Shown here one piece after another: positions 1 through 8,789 of a stretch of DNA of 64,000 bases. The position numbers were made by a program, and so were the translations under genes. This DNA comes from Reyranella sp. (lineage in GTDB: Bacteria > Pseudomonadota > Alphaproteobacteria > Reyranellales > Reyranellaceae). The DNA lies in assembly GCF_004297265.1 (NCBI RefSeq), contig NZ_SCUT01000007.1, forward strand, positions 124,001 through 188,000, read 5' to 3'. Positions within the stretch are counted from its first letter, which is position 1. The number at the start of each line of letters is the position of its first letter. The notes beneath the pieces are model-generated. The model was not told the DNA's origin. It saw nothing but the letters and a program-made list of their open reading frames with translations, and made no database searches.

Positions 1-165
1 GAAGAGATAGCCGACATGGCCGCCGACATAGAAGCCCGAGCGCGACGCGCCGGGCTCGTCCGCTCGCACGGGCAAGCCTGCGAGCAGGACAACGGCGAGT
101 GCGACGATACCCGTCCATACCTGACCGCCCCTCCGTATCTCGAAGGGTGATGATCTCGCCGCCAT
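1..165 (-). CDS. outer-membrane beta-barrel protein, N-terminal fragment
   Basis: Only the first 55 codons are inside the window; the gene runs off the left edge. Reading leftward from an ATG at 165, the product has a basic N-terminus, a hydrophobic signal segment (VALAVVLLAGLPVRA) and then GFYVGGHVGYLF. That last motif is the usual opening strand of small OmpA-like or Omp25-like outer-membrane barrels of alphaproteobacteria. It lies 45 nt downstream of another barrel-protein gene on the same strand, so the two may be cotranscribed. Export to the outer membrane is inferred from the signal peptide and motif; the rest of the barrel cannot be seen. Confidence 0.6.
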   Translation of the reverse strand, partial: MAARSSPFEIRRGGQVWTGIVALAVVLLAGLPVRADEPGASRSGFYVGGHVGYLF

Positions 166-210
166 GGCCGCTCGATATCATGCGGACAGTGTTGCGGCCC
201 TGCGACGATT

Positions 211-909
211 TCAGAACCTGACGGTTACACCCAGCGTGAAGAATTTGGTGTTCACGACATCGTAGGTGGTCCCCACGAGCAGGTCGAAATCGAACCTCGG
301 ATGGGCGGACGGTGTGTAACGCAGGCCCATCTGGTTGCCGATCACGCCGGGCTGGCGGCCGAAGGCTTCCATCATCAGCGTGATGTCCCAGCCGACATCG
401 ACTTCGACCTGGCCGCCCCAGAAGAAGGCGGTGGGATTGTCGCTGTCGAGGTAACTCCATCCGCCGTTGACGTTGATCCTGAACTTCTCCGTCACGGGGA
501 TCGTCACGAGACCGAGCAGGCTCGCCAGACCGAGGTCCCCGGTCCTCACATTGACCGCGGCGGTCAGACCCAGTCCGAAACCGACACCCTTCGAGGCCGG
601 CTGGAAGTTGATCTTGAGCTGCGGGCCGAGCAGCGGTCCGCCGATGGTCTGGTCCCAGTAATGCTGATAGGCCGCGCCGATCTCGAGCCACGGAATCTTG
701 AGGCTGGTGCAGGCCGGCGCGAAGTTCCCGTAGCCGTCGCCCGGCACGAAATCCGAGACCCAGAGTTCGACATGGCAGGTTCCCGGCGTCTCGACCTCGG
801 AATCGTCGACGATATGGGCGCCGCCGGCGGCCAGCGTCGGCCCGGCGAACACAGCGGCGGCGACCCAAAGCAGAGTGCCGATGAAAATGCAGTAGCTGTT
901 ATTTTTCAC
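211..909 (-). CDS. outer-membrane beta-barrel protein, function unknown
   Basis: A 232-residue protein read from a GTG at 909. The open frame extends further upstream, but that part lies inside the amidohydrolase gene and reads as arginine-rich shadow. From GTG the N-terminus is a clear signal peptide (IFIGTLLWVAAAVFAG, then LAA-GG). The mature part alternates polar and hydrophobic residues, is rich in Gly and aromatics, and ends in VTVRF, with the terminal Phe typical of barrels inserted by the BAM complex. No ribosome-binding site is obvious before the GTG, so the start is uncertain. It follows the amidohydrolase gene by 44 nt on the same strand. The substrate or role is not recognisable. 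Confidence 0.6.
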   Translation of the reverse strand: MKNNSYCIFIGTLLWVAAAVFAGPTLAAGGAHIVDDSEVETPGTCHVELWVSDFVPGDGYGNFAPACTSLKIPWLEIGAAYQHYWDQTIGGPLLGPQLKINFQPASKGVGFGLGLTAAVNVRTGDLGLASLLGLVTIPVTEKFRINVNGGWSYLDSDNPTAFFWGGQVEVDVGWDITLMMEAFGRQPGVIGNQMGLRYTPSAHPRFDFDLLVGTTYDVVNTKFFTLGVTVRF

Positions 910-953
910 GCATCGGGAAGTTCGCCCGGGACCGTTACACGCGCAAGACGTTT

Positions 954-1883
954 TCAGGCGCGCATCAGTGACCGCACATGCGCGGCGACGGACTCGGCCA
1001 AGGCACCGAGGTCGTAGCCGCCTTCGAGGACCGACACGAGCCGGCCGTGGGCGTGACGGTCGGCGATGGCCAGCAGTTCCCCGGTTAGCCACGCGAAGTC
1101 CTCGGTCTCGACGTCGAGCTGCGCCAGCGGGTCGCGGCGATGGGCGTCGAAACCCGCGGAGACGATGACGAGTTCGGGCGCGAAAGTATCGAGCGCCGGC
1201 AGCAGCCGGTCGGCCCAGGCGGTGCGGAAGGCCGCGCTGCCACTGCCCGCGGCCAGCGGCACGTTCGCGACATTGCCATCGATGCCGCGTTCGCGCGGCG
1301 AGCCGGTGCCGGGATAGAGCGGATACTGGTGGGACGAGGCATAGAACAGGTCGGGATCGGTCTCGACCACCGCCTGCGTGCCCTGGCCATGATGGACGTC
1401 GAAATCCACGAGGGCGATGCGCTGCACGCCATACACGGTGCGAGCATGCAGGGCGCCGATCGCGGCATTGCTGAACAGGCAGAAGCCGCCGGGCACGTCG
1501 GGCGTGGCATGATGGCCGGGCGGCCGGACGGCGGCGAAGGCGGTACGGGCCTGGCCGCCCATCACGCCGTCGATGGCGGCCACGACCGCGCCGGCGGCGT
1601 GGCGGGCGGCGTTGGCGCTGCCGGCGCTCATCACGGTGTCGGCATCGACATGGACCAACTCGCCTTCCGGCGGGCGGATGCCCAGGATGGCTTCGACATA
1701 TTCCTGCGGATGGACGCGCGTCAGTTGCTCGATCGTGGCGGCGGGCGCGATCAGACGGGTGAGGCTTTCGAACTCCTCGTCCGCCAGGGCCGCGGTCACC
1801 GCGCGCAGCCGGTCGGGCCGCTCCGGGTGATAGTCTCCGGTGTCGTGCTCGAGGAACGACGGATGGCTGATCAGCAGCGTCAT
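954..1883 (-). CDS. histone deacetylase-family amidohydrolase
   Basis: A 309-residue class II HDAC or acetylpolyamine-amidohydrolase-like protein, spanning the full catalytic domain. Visible motifs are HPERPDRL at the N-terminus, RPPGHHA with the paired His124-His125, DFDVHHGQGT containing the zinc ligands Asp162 and His164, SAGFDAH with the third ligand Asp246, and LEGGYD with the transition-state Tyr289. Members of this family remove acetyl groups from lysine, polyamines or other small amines in the cytoplasm; the sequence does not reveal which substrate applies here. AGGGG sits 5 nt before the ATG. It is the first gene of a leftward group with the two barrel proteins and diverges from the small secreted-protein gene. 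Confidence 0.88.
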   Translation of the reverse strand: MTLLISHPSFLEHDTGDYHPERPDRLRAVTAALADEEFESLTRLIAPAATIEQLTRVHPQEYVEAILGIRPPEGELVHVDADTVMSAGSANAARHAAGAVVAAIDGVMGGQARTAFAAVRPPGHHATPDVPGGFCLFSNAAIGALHARTVYGVQRIALVDFDVHHGQGTQAVVETDPDLFYASSHQYPLYPGTGSPRERGIDGNVANVPLAAGSGSAAFRTAWADRLLPALDTFAPELVIVSAGFDAHRRDPLAQLDVETEDFAWLTGELLAIADRHAHGRLVSVLEGGYDLGALAESVAAHVRSLMRA

Positions 1884-1955
1884 GCTTCCCCTCTAGCGCG
1901 CTTCGGCGATCTGCGACAGAGTCGCCCGCAACCCATCGATCGCTGTGAGGTTGTT

Positions 1956-2321
1956 TTGTCCAAGTTGCGCTGTCTGGCCTTTGCCGCCCTGGTCCTTTTC
2001 GCGGGGCAGGCCGCCGCCCAGGAAACCACCTTCCGGCTGAAGAATTCGATGGAATATCCGATCGCCCAGCTCTCGGTCTCGCCGACCCAGCTCAACATGT
2101 GGGGGCCGAACTTCCTGCGCCCGCCGATCATCCGCCCGGGCGAGGCCCGCGAAGTGTCCTACCGCGCCCCGACCGACTGGTGCATGGGCGACCTGAAGGT
2201 CACCTTCGCCGATGGCGGCCCCCCGGCCGTCTGGGGCTACCTGAACCTCTGCACGCTGAATAACATCTCGCTCCACTACGACCGCATGAGCGGCATCACC
2301 ACCGCCCGTTACGACGAGTAG
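1956..2321 (+). CDS. small secreted protein of unknown function, TTG start
   Basis: A 121-residue protein that a longest-ORF approach buries in a much longer frame antisense to the amidohydrolase. The likely start is TTG at 1956, preceded by GAGG at 1947-1950 with 5-nt spacing. From there the protein has a signal peptide ([16 protein letters not shown], cleavage after AQ) and a compact mature domain with two Cys (in DWCMGD and NLCTLN) and several Pro/Trp/Asn-rich segments. I do not recognise a family. It ends 4 nt before the selO start codon and probably shares its transcript. Export to the periplasm is inferred from the signal peptide. Confidence 0.62.
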   Translation: MSKLRCLAFAALVLFAGQAAAQETTFRLKNSMEYPIAQLSVSPTQLNMWGPNFLRPPIIRPGEAREVSYRAPTDWCMGDLKVTFADGGPPAVWGYLNLCTLNNISLHYDRMSGITTARYDE

Positions 2322-2325
2322 CAAC

Positions 2326-3813
2326 ATGGACGCCTTGCTGGGTCTGCCGTTCGACAACAGCTATGCGAGGTTGCCGGAGCGGTTCTATGCCCGGCTGGCG
2401 CCCACGCCGGTGGCGGCGCCGCGGCTGGTGAAGCTGAACGAGGCGCTTGCCGAGCAGCTCGGTCTCGATCCCGGAGCGCTGGCCTCGCCGCAGGGTGTGG
2501 AGATGCTGGCCGGCAACCGCGTGGCGCCGGGATCGGAGCCGATTGCGCTCGCCTACGCCGGTCACCAGTTCGGTAACTTCGTGCCGCAACTCGGCGATGG
2601 CCGCGCCATCCTGCTGGGCGAGGTCGTGGACCGCGACGGCCGGCGCCGCGATATCCAGCTCAAGGGCTCGGGCCCAACGCCCTTCTCGCGTAGCGGCGAT
2701 GGCCGCGCCGCGGTCGGGTCGGTGCTGCGCGAATACATCGTGAGCGAGGCGATGGCAGCGCTCGGTATCCCGACGACCCGCTCGTTGGCCGCCGTCACGA
2801 CCGGCGAGCCGATCTGGCGCGACGGCGAATTGCCGGGCGCCGTGCTGACGCGCGTCGCCTCCAGCCACATCCGCGTCGGCACCTTCCAGTTCTTCGCGGC
2901 ACGCGGCGACACCGAGGCGCTGCGCCTGCTCGCCGACCATGTGATCGCGCGGCATTACCCGCAGGCCCGCGAGGTCGCCGAGCCCTATCGGGCCCTGTTC
3001 CAGGCGGTGATCGCCCGGCAGGCCTCGTTGGTGGCGAAGTGGCTGCTCGTCGGCTTCATCCATGGCGTGATGAACACCGACAATTGCTCGATTGCCGGAG
3101 AGACCATCGACTACGGCCCCTGCGCCTTCATGGACGCCTACAATCCCGAGACGGTGTTCAGCTCGATCGACCAGCAGGGCCGCTACGCCTATGCCCACCA
3201 GCCGGGCATCGCGCATTGGAACCTGGCGCGATTCGGCGAGACCCTGCTGCCGCTGCTGGCCGAGGACGGCGACAAGGCGCTGGCGATCGCCAACGAGGTG
3301 CTGGGTACCTATCGCGCGCACTACGTCGATGCGCTGATCGGCGGCCTGCGCCGCAAGCTCGGCCTGTTCACCGAAGAGGAGGGCGATGCCGCGCTGGCGC
3401 AGGATCTGCTCAACGCCATGACCGACGGGCAGGCCGACTTCACGCTCACCTTCCGCCGCCTGGGAGAGGCCGCCGCCGATCCCGCGGCCGACGCCGAAGT
3501 GCGCGGCCTGTTCGAGAACAAGCCCGAATCGTTCGACGCCTGGCTCCCGCGCTGGCGGGATCGCCTGTCCCGCGAACCGCAGGACGGCGCCAGCCGGCGC
3601 GCGGCGATGCATGCCGTGAATCCACTCTACATCCCGCGCAATCATAGGGTTGAATTGGCGCTCACCGCCGCCGCCGAGCGTGGCGATTACGCGCCATTCG
3701 AGGAATTGCTCACGGTGCTGGCGAAGCCGTACGAGGAGCGGCCGGACTTCGCCGCTTACGCCGAACCGCCGCCAGAGGACCAGCGCGTCTATCGGACGTT
3801 CTGCGGGACGTAG
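2326..3813 (+). CDS. selO: protein adenylyltransferase SelO (YdiU/UPF0061)
   Basis: A 495-residue SelO pseudokinase-fold enzyme at normal family length. Known members transfer AMP from ATP to Ser, Thr or Tyr of target proteins and are linked to redox homeostasis. Diagnostic segments are [19 protein letters not shown] near residue 80, the [12 protein letters not shown] phosphate-binding region, [29 protein letters not shown] (metal-binding Asn/Asp) near residue 248, and a C-terminal TFCGT typical of bacterial SelO. The ATG lies 4 nt after the stop of the small secreted-protein gene. Two strong tandem hairpins follow its stop, separating it from the convergent sulfatase gene. Confidence 0.95.
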   Translation: MDALLGLPFDNSYARLPERFYARLAPTPVAAPRLVKLNEALAEQLGLDPGALASPQGVEMLAGNRVAPGSEPIALAYAGHQFGNFVPQLGDGRAILLGEVVDRDGRRRDIQLKGSGPTPFSRSGDGRAAVGSVLREYIVSEAMAALGIPTTRSLAAVTTGEPIWRDGELPGAVLTRVASSHIRVGTFQFFAARGDTEALRLLADHVIARHYPQAREVAEPYRALFQAVIARQASLVAKWLLVGFIHGVMNTDNCSIAGETIDYGPCAFMDAYNPETVFSSIDQQGRYAYAHQPGIAHWNLARFGETLLPLLAEDGDKALAIANEVLGTYRAHYVDALIGGLRRKLGLFTEEEGDAALAQDLLNAMTDGQADFTLTFRRLGEAAADPAADAEVRGLFENKPESFDAWLPRWRDRLSREPQDGASRRAAMHAVNPLYIPRNHRVELALTAAAERGDYAPFEELLTVLAKPYEERPDFAAYAEPPPEDQRVYRTFCGT

Positions 3814-3863
3814 GCCGAGCGAAGCTCGGCCGCTGAGCGGCAGGACATTGCGCAGCAATGTCC
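3813..3863. terminator. tandem hairpins between convergent selO and sulfatase genes
   Basis: Two perfect inverted repeats lie between the convergent stops. The first, 3813-3831, has an 8-bp stem (GGCCGAGC/GCTCGGCC) with a GAA loop. The second, 3843-3863, has an 8-bp stem (GGACATTG/CAATGTCC) with a 5-nt loop. A short imperfect repeat, CCGCTGAGCGG, sits between them. Neither stem is followed by a T-run, so simple intrinsic termination is unproven. A bidirectional terminator, an mRNA 3-prime stabiliser or a dispersed palindromic element are all possible. Confidence 0.5.
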
Positions 3864-3892
3864 GGGAGCGTCGAAGAAAGAACGATCACAGG

Positions 3893-5701
3893 TCAAAGAT
3901 TGACGGCGGTCGGCCGCGCATCCTTCCAGTCGATCCATCGGTCGAGATGCATGAACCGTCCGTCGTCGGTGCCGATCTCGCGGGCGATCAGGGCGTTCAA
4001 TTTGCCGTTCATCATCGCGATCAGGTCGCGGTTGCGGTCGAAATCGTGGGCCAGGTTCACGATCTCGTCGGGATCGTTCACGAGGTCGTAGAGTTCGAGG
4101 TCGTTCTTCGCCCGCAGTTCCTCGAGCGTCGCCGGCGTGTTGAAGCCGTGGAACGGGAAGTAGCGGCTGAACTTGTGGCGCTCGTCGACGACGGAGCGGA
4201 TGCAGACGCGAAGCTTCCAGTCGACCGGGAACGACTCGATCTTCTTGAATTGTTCCGACCGGGCGATCGATTTGTCCTGCAGGGTTTCGTAGAGAGTGCG
4301 CGTGAAATTGGCGTCGTGCACCATGAGCTGGCTGTAGCAGAACAGCGTGCCGACACGCCTCTGAGTGAAGGCGGGATTGGCCGGCTGGTGCAGCAGGGAC
4401 GAGAAATCCTGCCCCTTCATCCGCGTCATCGTGTCGGCGACCGGCGCCGTCGACTTGCCCGTCAGCGCGACGATGGTCGGTACGAAATCGAGATGCGAGG
4501 TGAGCTCCAGGCAGCGCTGGCCGCCCTTGATCTCCGGATGCACCACCAGCATCGGCACGTGGTTCTGCTGGCTGTAGGTCGTCGTGCCCTTGCCCTGCAG
4601 GCCGCCGTGACTGGCCAGCAGCTCGCCGTGGTCCGACGTGAAGATCACGATGGTCTTGTCGGTGAGTCCCAGCCGGTCGAGTTGCTCCAGCACCTGCACG
4701 ATCTGCTGGTCGGCGTCGCGAATGGCGTTGAAGTAGTAATTCTGCCGGAGCCGCATGCGCCATTCCTCCTGCGGGATCAGCCCGGTCAGGATGGCGTTGG
4801 CGCCTTTATAGATGCGATGCGCCGGCACGCGGTCGGGCGTGTCGAGCGACTGCTGCCAGGTCTTCTGCAGCGGAATCTCGTTCCATTCCTGCCGATAGAA
4901 GGAATCGTCCGGCGGATGGTCGATCTTGAGCTTGGCCTCGACCGCCTGCACCGGCTTCTCGCCGCGCCTGTCGGTGTTCACCCACATGACGTCGTGCGGG
5001 TTCACGAGATTGACCGCGAGATACCAGGGCTGCTTCCGGTCGGTCATCGGCCGGCCCTTGGCCTTCAGCCACTGGATGGCCTGGGCCGCCGTGATCTGGT
5101 CGTACTGGTAGCCGCCCTGCGCGCCTTCGATGAAGTCGCCGACACCGGTATAGTCGTAGAAGCCGTAGTCGCGATCCATCATGGTCTCGAACAGCGTCTT
5201 GATGTCGTCGGCATGGTTCTCCATCGCCATCGCGCCGTTCAGGTGCCACTTGCCCTTGTAGGCGGTGTAGTAGCCCATCTTGCGCAGGATCTTGCCGATG
5301 GTCGGCAACGAAGGATCCAGGCTCTTCATGTAGGGCACGCCGGCATTGTCGAAGATGCCGTTATGCGGCATGTGCAGGCCGGTATAGATCACCGCGCGCG
5401 AGGCCGAGCACATGTCCGCCGCGATCTGGTGGTTCTCGAAGAATGTTCCCATCGTGCGCAGCCGCTCGTGTCCCGGCAGCGGTATGGGCCAGCGGGGGCC
5501 CATGTAATGTTCCTGGTCCGTCAGGATGAAGAGGATGTTGTAGCCGCCCTCGTTCGAACCCGGCGCCTCGGCGGACGGGAAGGCCGATTCGATGCCGCCG
5601 GTGATGCGGGCCGTCTGCGCCCGGGCGGGCGTTTCGCAAGCGGCATTGACCGCGAGAGCGGCGCCGCCGGCGATGAAGGTCCTGCGCGAAGGATGGGTCA
5701 C
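3893..5701 (-). CDS. Tat-exported type I sulfatase / phosphonate monoester hydrolase family
   Basis: A 602-residue alkaline-phosphatase-superfamily hydrolase. The start is GTG at 5701, preceded by GAGG; the longer open frame would overlap cobQ. The N-terminus carries a twin-arginine signal (SRRTFIAGGAALAVNAA), so a folded periplasmic enzyme is expected. The formylglycine motif is Cys98-Ser-Ala-Ser-Arg102, with Ala where most sulfatases have Pro. Metal-site segments ILFILTDQEH near residue 60 and FTSDHGELLASHG in the middle are present, as is a C-terminal LYDLVNDPDE element common in sulfatases. The substrate (sulfate ester, phosphonate or phosphate diester) cannot be assigned. It lies 22 nt downstream of cobQ on the same strand, with no obvious functional link. 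Confidence 0.82.
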   Translation of the reverse strand: MTHPSRRTFIAGGAALAVNAACETPARAQTARITGGIESAFPSAEAPGSNEGGYNILFILTDQEHYMGPRWPIPLPGHERLRTMGTFFENHQIAADMCSASRAVIYTGLHMPHNGIFDNAGVPYMKSLDPSLPTIGKILRKMGYYTAYKGKWHLNGAMAMENHADDIKTLFETMMDRDYGFYDYTGVGDFIEGAQGGYQYDQITAAQAIQWLKAKGRPMTDRKQPWYLAVNLVNPHDVMWVNTDRRGEKPVQAVEAKLKIDHPPDDSFYRQEWNEIPLQKTWQQSLDTPDRVPAHRIYKGANAILTGLIPQEEWRMRLRQNYYFNAIRDADQQIVQVLEQLDRLGLTDKTIVIFTSDHGELLASHGGLQGKGTTTYSQQNHVPMLVVHPEIKGGQRCLELTSHLDFVPTIVALTGKSTAPVADTMTRMKGQDFSSLLHQPANPAFTQRRVGTLFCYSQLMVHDANFTRTLYETLQDKSIARSEQFKKIESFPVDWKLRVCIRSVVDERHKFSRYFPFHGFNTPATLEELRAKNDLELYDLVNDPDEIVNLAHDFDRNRDLIAMMNGKLNALIAREIGTDDGRFMHLDRWIDWKDARPTAVNL

Positions 5702-5723
5702 GGAGTCCTCGGAAAGAGTTCGC

Positions 5724-7199
5724 CTACTTCGTAGCACCGATCCGGGGCGCGCGTGCGATGTCCAGGAGCCGCGCACAATCGACATGCTCTTCGAGATGAT
5801 CGGCCAGTCGGTCGAGCGTGTCCTCTATTCCCGCCTCGTAGTCGAAACCGGAACTCGCGGCGCCGATGCGCTGCAGCCAGTGACGCCGCTGGCGATCGTC
5901 GGCCAGCAGACCGTGGATGTAGCAGCCGGCAACCCGACCGCTCGCGTCGATCGCGCCATCGGTGCCGCCGCCGTCGAGTTCGAGCAGTGGGCGCGCGCTC
6001 GTGATCGTGCGGCCAACATGCATCTCATAGCCCTTGAACGGCACGCCCTCGTCCTTTGTCTTGCCGGTGACCTCGATCAGGACCTTGTCGCCGCCCAGCA
6101 CGGTCTCCGCGTCGAGCAGGCCCAGCCCCTCGACGCTGCACGGCGGTCCTTCGATTCCGTCGGGATCGGCGACGCGTCGGCCCAGCATCTGATAGCCGCC
6201 GCAGAGTCCCAGCACGTGGCCGCCGCGCCGCAGATGAGCCTTGAGATCGATGTCCCAGCCGGCCTCGCGCAGGGCGCCGAGGTCGGCGATCGTGGCTTTG
6301 GACCCGGGCAGGACGACCAGCGTCGCATCGCCCGGGATCGGCTGGCCGGGCTGCACGAACACGACGTCGACGTCCGGCTCCTGGCGCAGCGGATCGACAT
6401 CGTCGAAGTTGGCGAGGTGCGGATAGGCCAGCACGACGATCTTCACGATGCCGCCCGGCGCCATGGATACGGGCAGGCTGAGCGCATCCTCGGCGGGGAG
6501 CCGGACGGCCTCCGGGAAGTAGGGCACGAGGCCGAGTGCCGGCCAGCCGGTCCGCTCCGCGATCAGCGTCATGCCGTCGGTGAACAGGCTCGCATCGCCG
6601 CGGAAACGGTTGACGATGAAACCCTCGATCATCGCCGCGTCTTCGGGATCGATCACCGCCCGGGTGCCGACGAGGCTCGCGATGACGCCGCCGCGGTCGA
6701 TGTCGCCCACGAGCACGACCGGCACGCCCGCAGCCCGCGCGAAGCCCATGTTGGCGATGTCGTCGGCGCGCAGATTGACTTCGGATGCCGACCCCGCGCC
6801 CTCCACCAGCACGAGATCGGCTTCTTCAGCGAGACGGCCGAAACTGTCGAGCACGGAATCGAGAAGGCCCGCCTTGATGCTCTGGTAGTCGCGCGCCCAG
6901 GTATTGCCCACGACCCGGCCCTGCACGACGAGCTGGGCGCCGACATCGCTCTGCGGCTTCAGCAGCACCGGGTTCATGTGGACGCTGGCGGCCACGCGGG
7001 CGGCGCGCGCCTGCAGCGCCTGGGCACGGCCGATCTCGCCGCCGTCGGCCGTGACGGCGGCATTGTTGGACATGTTCTGCGGCTTGAACGGCCGCACCCG
7101 GAGGCCCCGCCGCACGAAGGCCCGGGCGAGGCCCGCGACCAGCAATGATTTGCCGACATCGGAGCCGGTCCCCTGGATCATCAGTACGCGCGCTTGCAT
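5724..7199 (-). CDS. cobQ: cobyric acid synthase CobQ (glutamine-hydrolysing)
   Basis: A 491-residue enzyme that amidates adenosylcobyrinic acid a,c-diamide at four side chains to give adenosylcobyric acid, using glutamine and ATP. The N-terminal P-loop domain has [12 protein letters not shown] and [19 protein letters not shown]. The C-terminal class-I glutaminase domain has the nucleophile Cys in [12 protein letters not shown] and the closing His in [11 protein letters not shown]. The ATG at 7199 begins the conserved [10 protein letters not shown]; the 34 extra codons upstream look non-coding. It diverges from the HupE-like permease across about 130 nt of relatively AT-rich DNA. No cobalamin riboswitch could be recognised in that gap. 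Confidence 0.96.
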   Translation of the reverse strand: MQARVLMIQGTGSDVGKSLLVAGLARAFVRRGLRVRPFKPQNMSNNAAVTADGGEIGRAQALQARAARVAASVHMNPVLLKPQSDVGAQLVVQGRVVGNTWARDYQSIKAGLLDSVLDSFGRLAEEADLVLVEGAGSASEVNLRADDIANMGFARAAGVPVVLVGDIDRGGVIASLVGTRAVIDPEDAAMIEGFIVNRFRGDASLFTDGMTLIAERTGWPALGLVPYFPEAVRLPAEDALSLPVSMAPGGIVKIVVLAYPHLANFDDVDPLRQEPDVDVVFVQPGQPIPGDATLVVLPGSKATIADLGALREAGWDIDLKAHLRRGGHVLGLCGGYQMLGRRVADPDGIEGPPCSVEGLGLLDAETVLGGDKVLIEVTGKTKDEGVPFKGYEMHVGRTITSARPLLELDGGGTDGAIDASGRVAGCYIHGLLADDRQRRHWLQRIGAASSGFDYEAGIEDTLDRLADHLEEHVDCARLLDIARAPRIGATK

Positions 7200-7328
7200 G
7201 GATCTCGGAAAGAGGAGCAAAAAGAGGGAGCAAACTGAGTGTATGCAAATTTCACTTAAAATGCGAATAATGGATTGACGGGCGCGAACGCAGGGCCGCA
7301 TCTGGAATGAACAGGAGCCCCAAGAAAC
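7200..7328. promoter_or_regulatory. divergent intergenic region cobQ / hupE-like
   Basis: This 129-nt spacer carries the promoters of two divergent genes. Its centre (around 7240-7275) is clearly richer in A and T than the flanks, with TTTCACTTAAAATG and AATAATGG. I could not fix -35/-10 pairs with confidence, and there is no recognisable B12 box. The region is reported as regulatory from position and composition only. Confidence 0.35.
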
Positions 7329-7985
7329 GTGTCAAAGGAAAGACCTGGGAAGGCGATGTCGGTTTCGAAGCGATTTTGGGGGCTGTCGTGGGGCGTGCTG
7401 TTCGCTGTGTGGCAAGTGTCGGCACTCGCCCAACCGGCTGTCGAGGACGAGCTGCCGAAGACCTTCGCCGAGGGCTTCATGCAGGGCGTGGGCCTGCCTG
7501 TGATCAGCATCTATCATCTCGCTGCCATGATCGGGATCGGCATCCTGGTCGGTATCGCCGCGCGAGGCATCATACCCGTCCTGGCCTTCGGCGTGGCCGC
7601 CATCGCCGGCGTGGGAATACAGCTCAGCCCCTATGACATTCCGGCGGACGGCCTCTTCGTGGCCCTGACGACGATGGTCATCGGCGTCCTCATCCTGCTG
7701 CGACAACCGCTCAGTCCCACGGTGGCGTCGATCGTCTTCGCCGTCGCGGGGCTGGTGCATGGCTATTCCCTCGGCTCGGTGCTGGTGGGCGCCGATGCCG
7801 TGCCGATCGTCGCCTATGTCACGGGCCTGCTGGTCGCCCAGACCGCGCTCGGCGTCGCCTCCTGCGCCATCACCTTGGGCGCGACCAGGTGGCCGGCGCG
7901 GCGGACCGCGTTGATGATCGCCGGCTGCCTCGTGATGGTGGCGGGCGGCGTCGCCGCCATCGAAGCGGCCGGCCTGATCGGCTGA
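7329..7985 (+). CDS. HupE/UreJ-like metal permease, candidate cobalt or nickel importer
   Basis: A membrane protein of 218 residues from GTG 7329, or 209 from ATG 7356; the sequence does not decide between them. After a signal-like segment ([15 protein letters not shown]) come about six hydrophobic helices. [19 protein letters not shown] resembles the HupE signature, in which an HP pair and a DHLLAM motif usually stand, but here the HP and the Asp are replaced and one His remains. HGYSLG later matches the HGYAHG region. HupE/UreJ proteins carry Ni2+ or Co2+ through the inner membrane. Its place between cobQ and bluB favours cobalt supply for cobalamin synthesis, but that is inference. Confidence 0.6.
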   Translation: MSKERPGKAMSVSKRFWGLSWGVLFAVWQVSALAQPAVEDELPKTFAEGFMQGVGLPVISIYHLAAMIGIGILVGIAARGIIPVLAFGVAAIAGVGIQLSPYDIPADGLFVALTTMVIGVLILLRQPLSPTVASIVFAVAGLVHGYSLGSVLVGADAVPIVAYVTGLLVAQTALGVASCAITLGATRWPARRTALMIAGCLVMVAGGVAAIEAAGLIG

Positions 7986-8032
7986 AGCCTGCGTCCCCGC
8001 GCACCGGAGTCGAATGCCGTCGACCGTCCGCT

Positions 8033-8060
8033 GTCATGATCCCTCTGCGAGGGGTATGAC
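8033..8060 (+). terminator. imperfect hairpin between hupE-like and bluB
   Basis: GTCAT at 8033-8037 pairs with ATGAC at 8056-8060, and inside it CCCTC (8041-8045) pairs with GAGGG (8049-8053) around a TGC loop. A pyrimidine-rich tract (CATTCTCGTTCTTTCGTTCATT) follows. It could be a weak terminator of the permease transcript or an attenuator before bluB. It does not look like a cobalamin riboswitch. Confidence 0.35.
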
Positions 8061-8093
8061 CATTCTCGTTCTTTCGTTCATTCGGTGGAGTTG

Positions 8094-8732
8094 ATGGCGC
8101 ATCCGGTTTTCGACGCGGCCTTCCGGGCCGAGTTCCGCGAACTCGTCCTGTGGCGGCGCGACGTGCGCCGCTTCCGTACCGATCCGGTGGCGCGCGAACG
8201 CATCGACGCGCTGCTGGAGGTGGCGAGCCATGCCCCATCGGTCGGCCTCAGCCAGCCCTGGCGGTTCGTGCATGTCGAATCGGCGGAGCGCCGCCGCGCC
8301 GTGGTGGAGAGCTTCACGCAGGCGAACGAGCAGGCGCTCGCGGGATACGCCGGCGAGAAGCACGCGATCTATGCCGGCCTGAAGCTCGCGGGCCTCAAGG
8401 AAGCGCCGGTCCATCTCGCCGTCTTCTCCGATGACGGCACGCACACCGGCAGCGGTCTCGGCCAGCAGACCATGCCGGAAACGCTGCATTACTCCGTGGT
8501 GGCGGCGATCCAGACCCTGTGGCTGGCCGCGCGCGCCGACGGGATCGGCATGGGCTGGGTCTCGATTCTCGATCCGAGGAAGGTGACGCAAGCGCTCGAT
8601 GTGCCGGCCGGCTGGAACCTCGTCGCCTACCTGTGCCTCGGCTTCCCGGCCGAGGAGCATCTCGATCCCGAACTCGAGCGGCATCACTGGGAAGTGCGCA
8701 GCGACCTTGCCGATGTCGTCTTCACGCGTTGA
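8094..8732 (+). CDS. bluB: 5,6-dimethylbenzimidazole synthase BluB
   Basis: A 212-residue flavin-destructase that converts reduced FMN and oxygen into 5,6-dimethylbenzimidazole, the lower ligand of vitamin B12. It belongs to the nitroreductase fold. RRDVRRFR near residue 20 binds the FMN phosphate; SHAPSVGLSQPWRFV near residue 47 and the GMGWVSILDP stretch near residue 150 are BluB signatures that separate it from ordinary nitroreductases. ATG 8094 is chosen because GGAG lies 4 nt upstream; a GTG at 8085 would add three residues. It is co-directional with the HupE-like permease and divergent from cobQ, forming a small cobalamin group. Confidence 0.93.
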   Translation: MAHPVFDAAFRAEFRELVLWRRDVRRFRTDPVARERIDALLEVASHAPSVGLSQPWRFVHVESAERRRAVVESFTQANEQALAGYAGEKHAIYAGLKLAGLKEAPVHLAVFSDDGTHTGSGLGQQTMPETLHYSVVAAIQTLWLAARADGIGMGWVSILDPRKVTQALDVPAGWNLVAYLCLGFPAEEHLDPELERHHWEVRSDLADVVFTR

Positions 8733-8789
8733 CGCTTTGACACGCTTTCTTTGCCGGGCATTATTGCGCTGCACCGTGGGAGGGTATGT

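Noticed and set aside
3650..5734. 694-codon plus-strand ORF opposite the sulfatase
   Set aside because: It reads as a His/Arg/Val-rich shadow with no recognisable motif, while the opposite strand encodes a complete sulfatase. Similar long antisense frames over pepN, the operon A ATPase, the first binding protein and the dehydratase were dropped for the same reason.
7200..8093. Cobalamin riboswitch upstream of cobQ or bluB
   Set aside because: Neither gap shows a B12 box or the multi-stem layout expected, and both gaps are short for this class.
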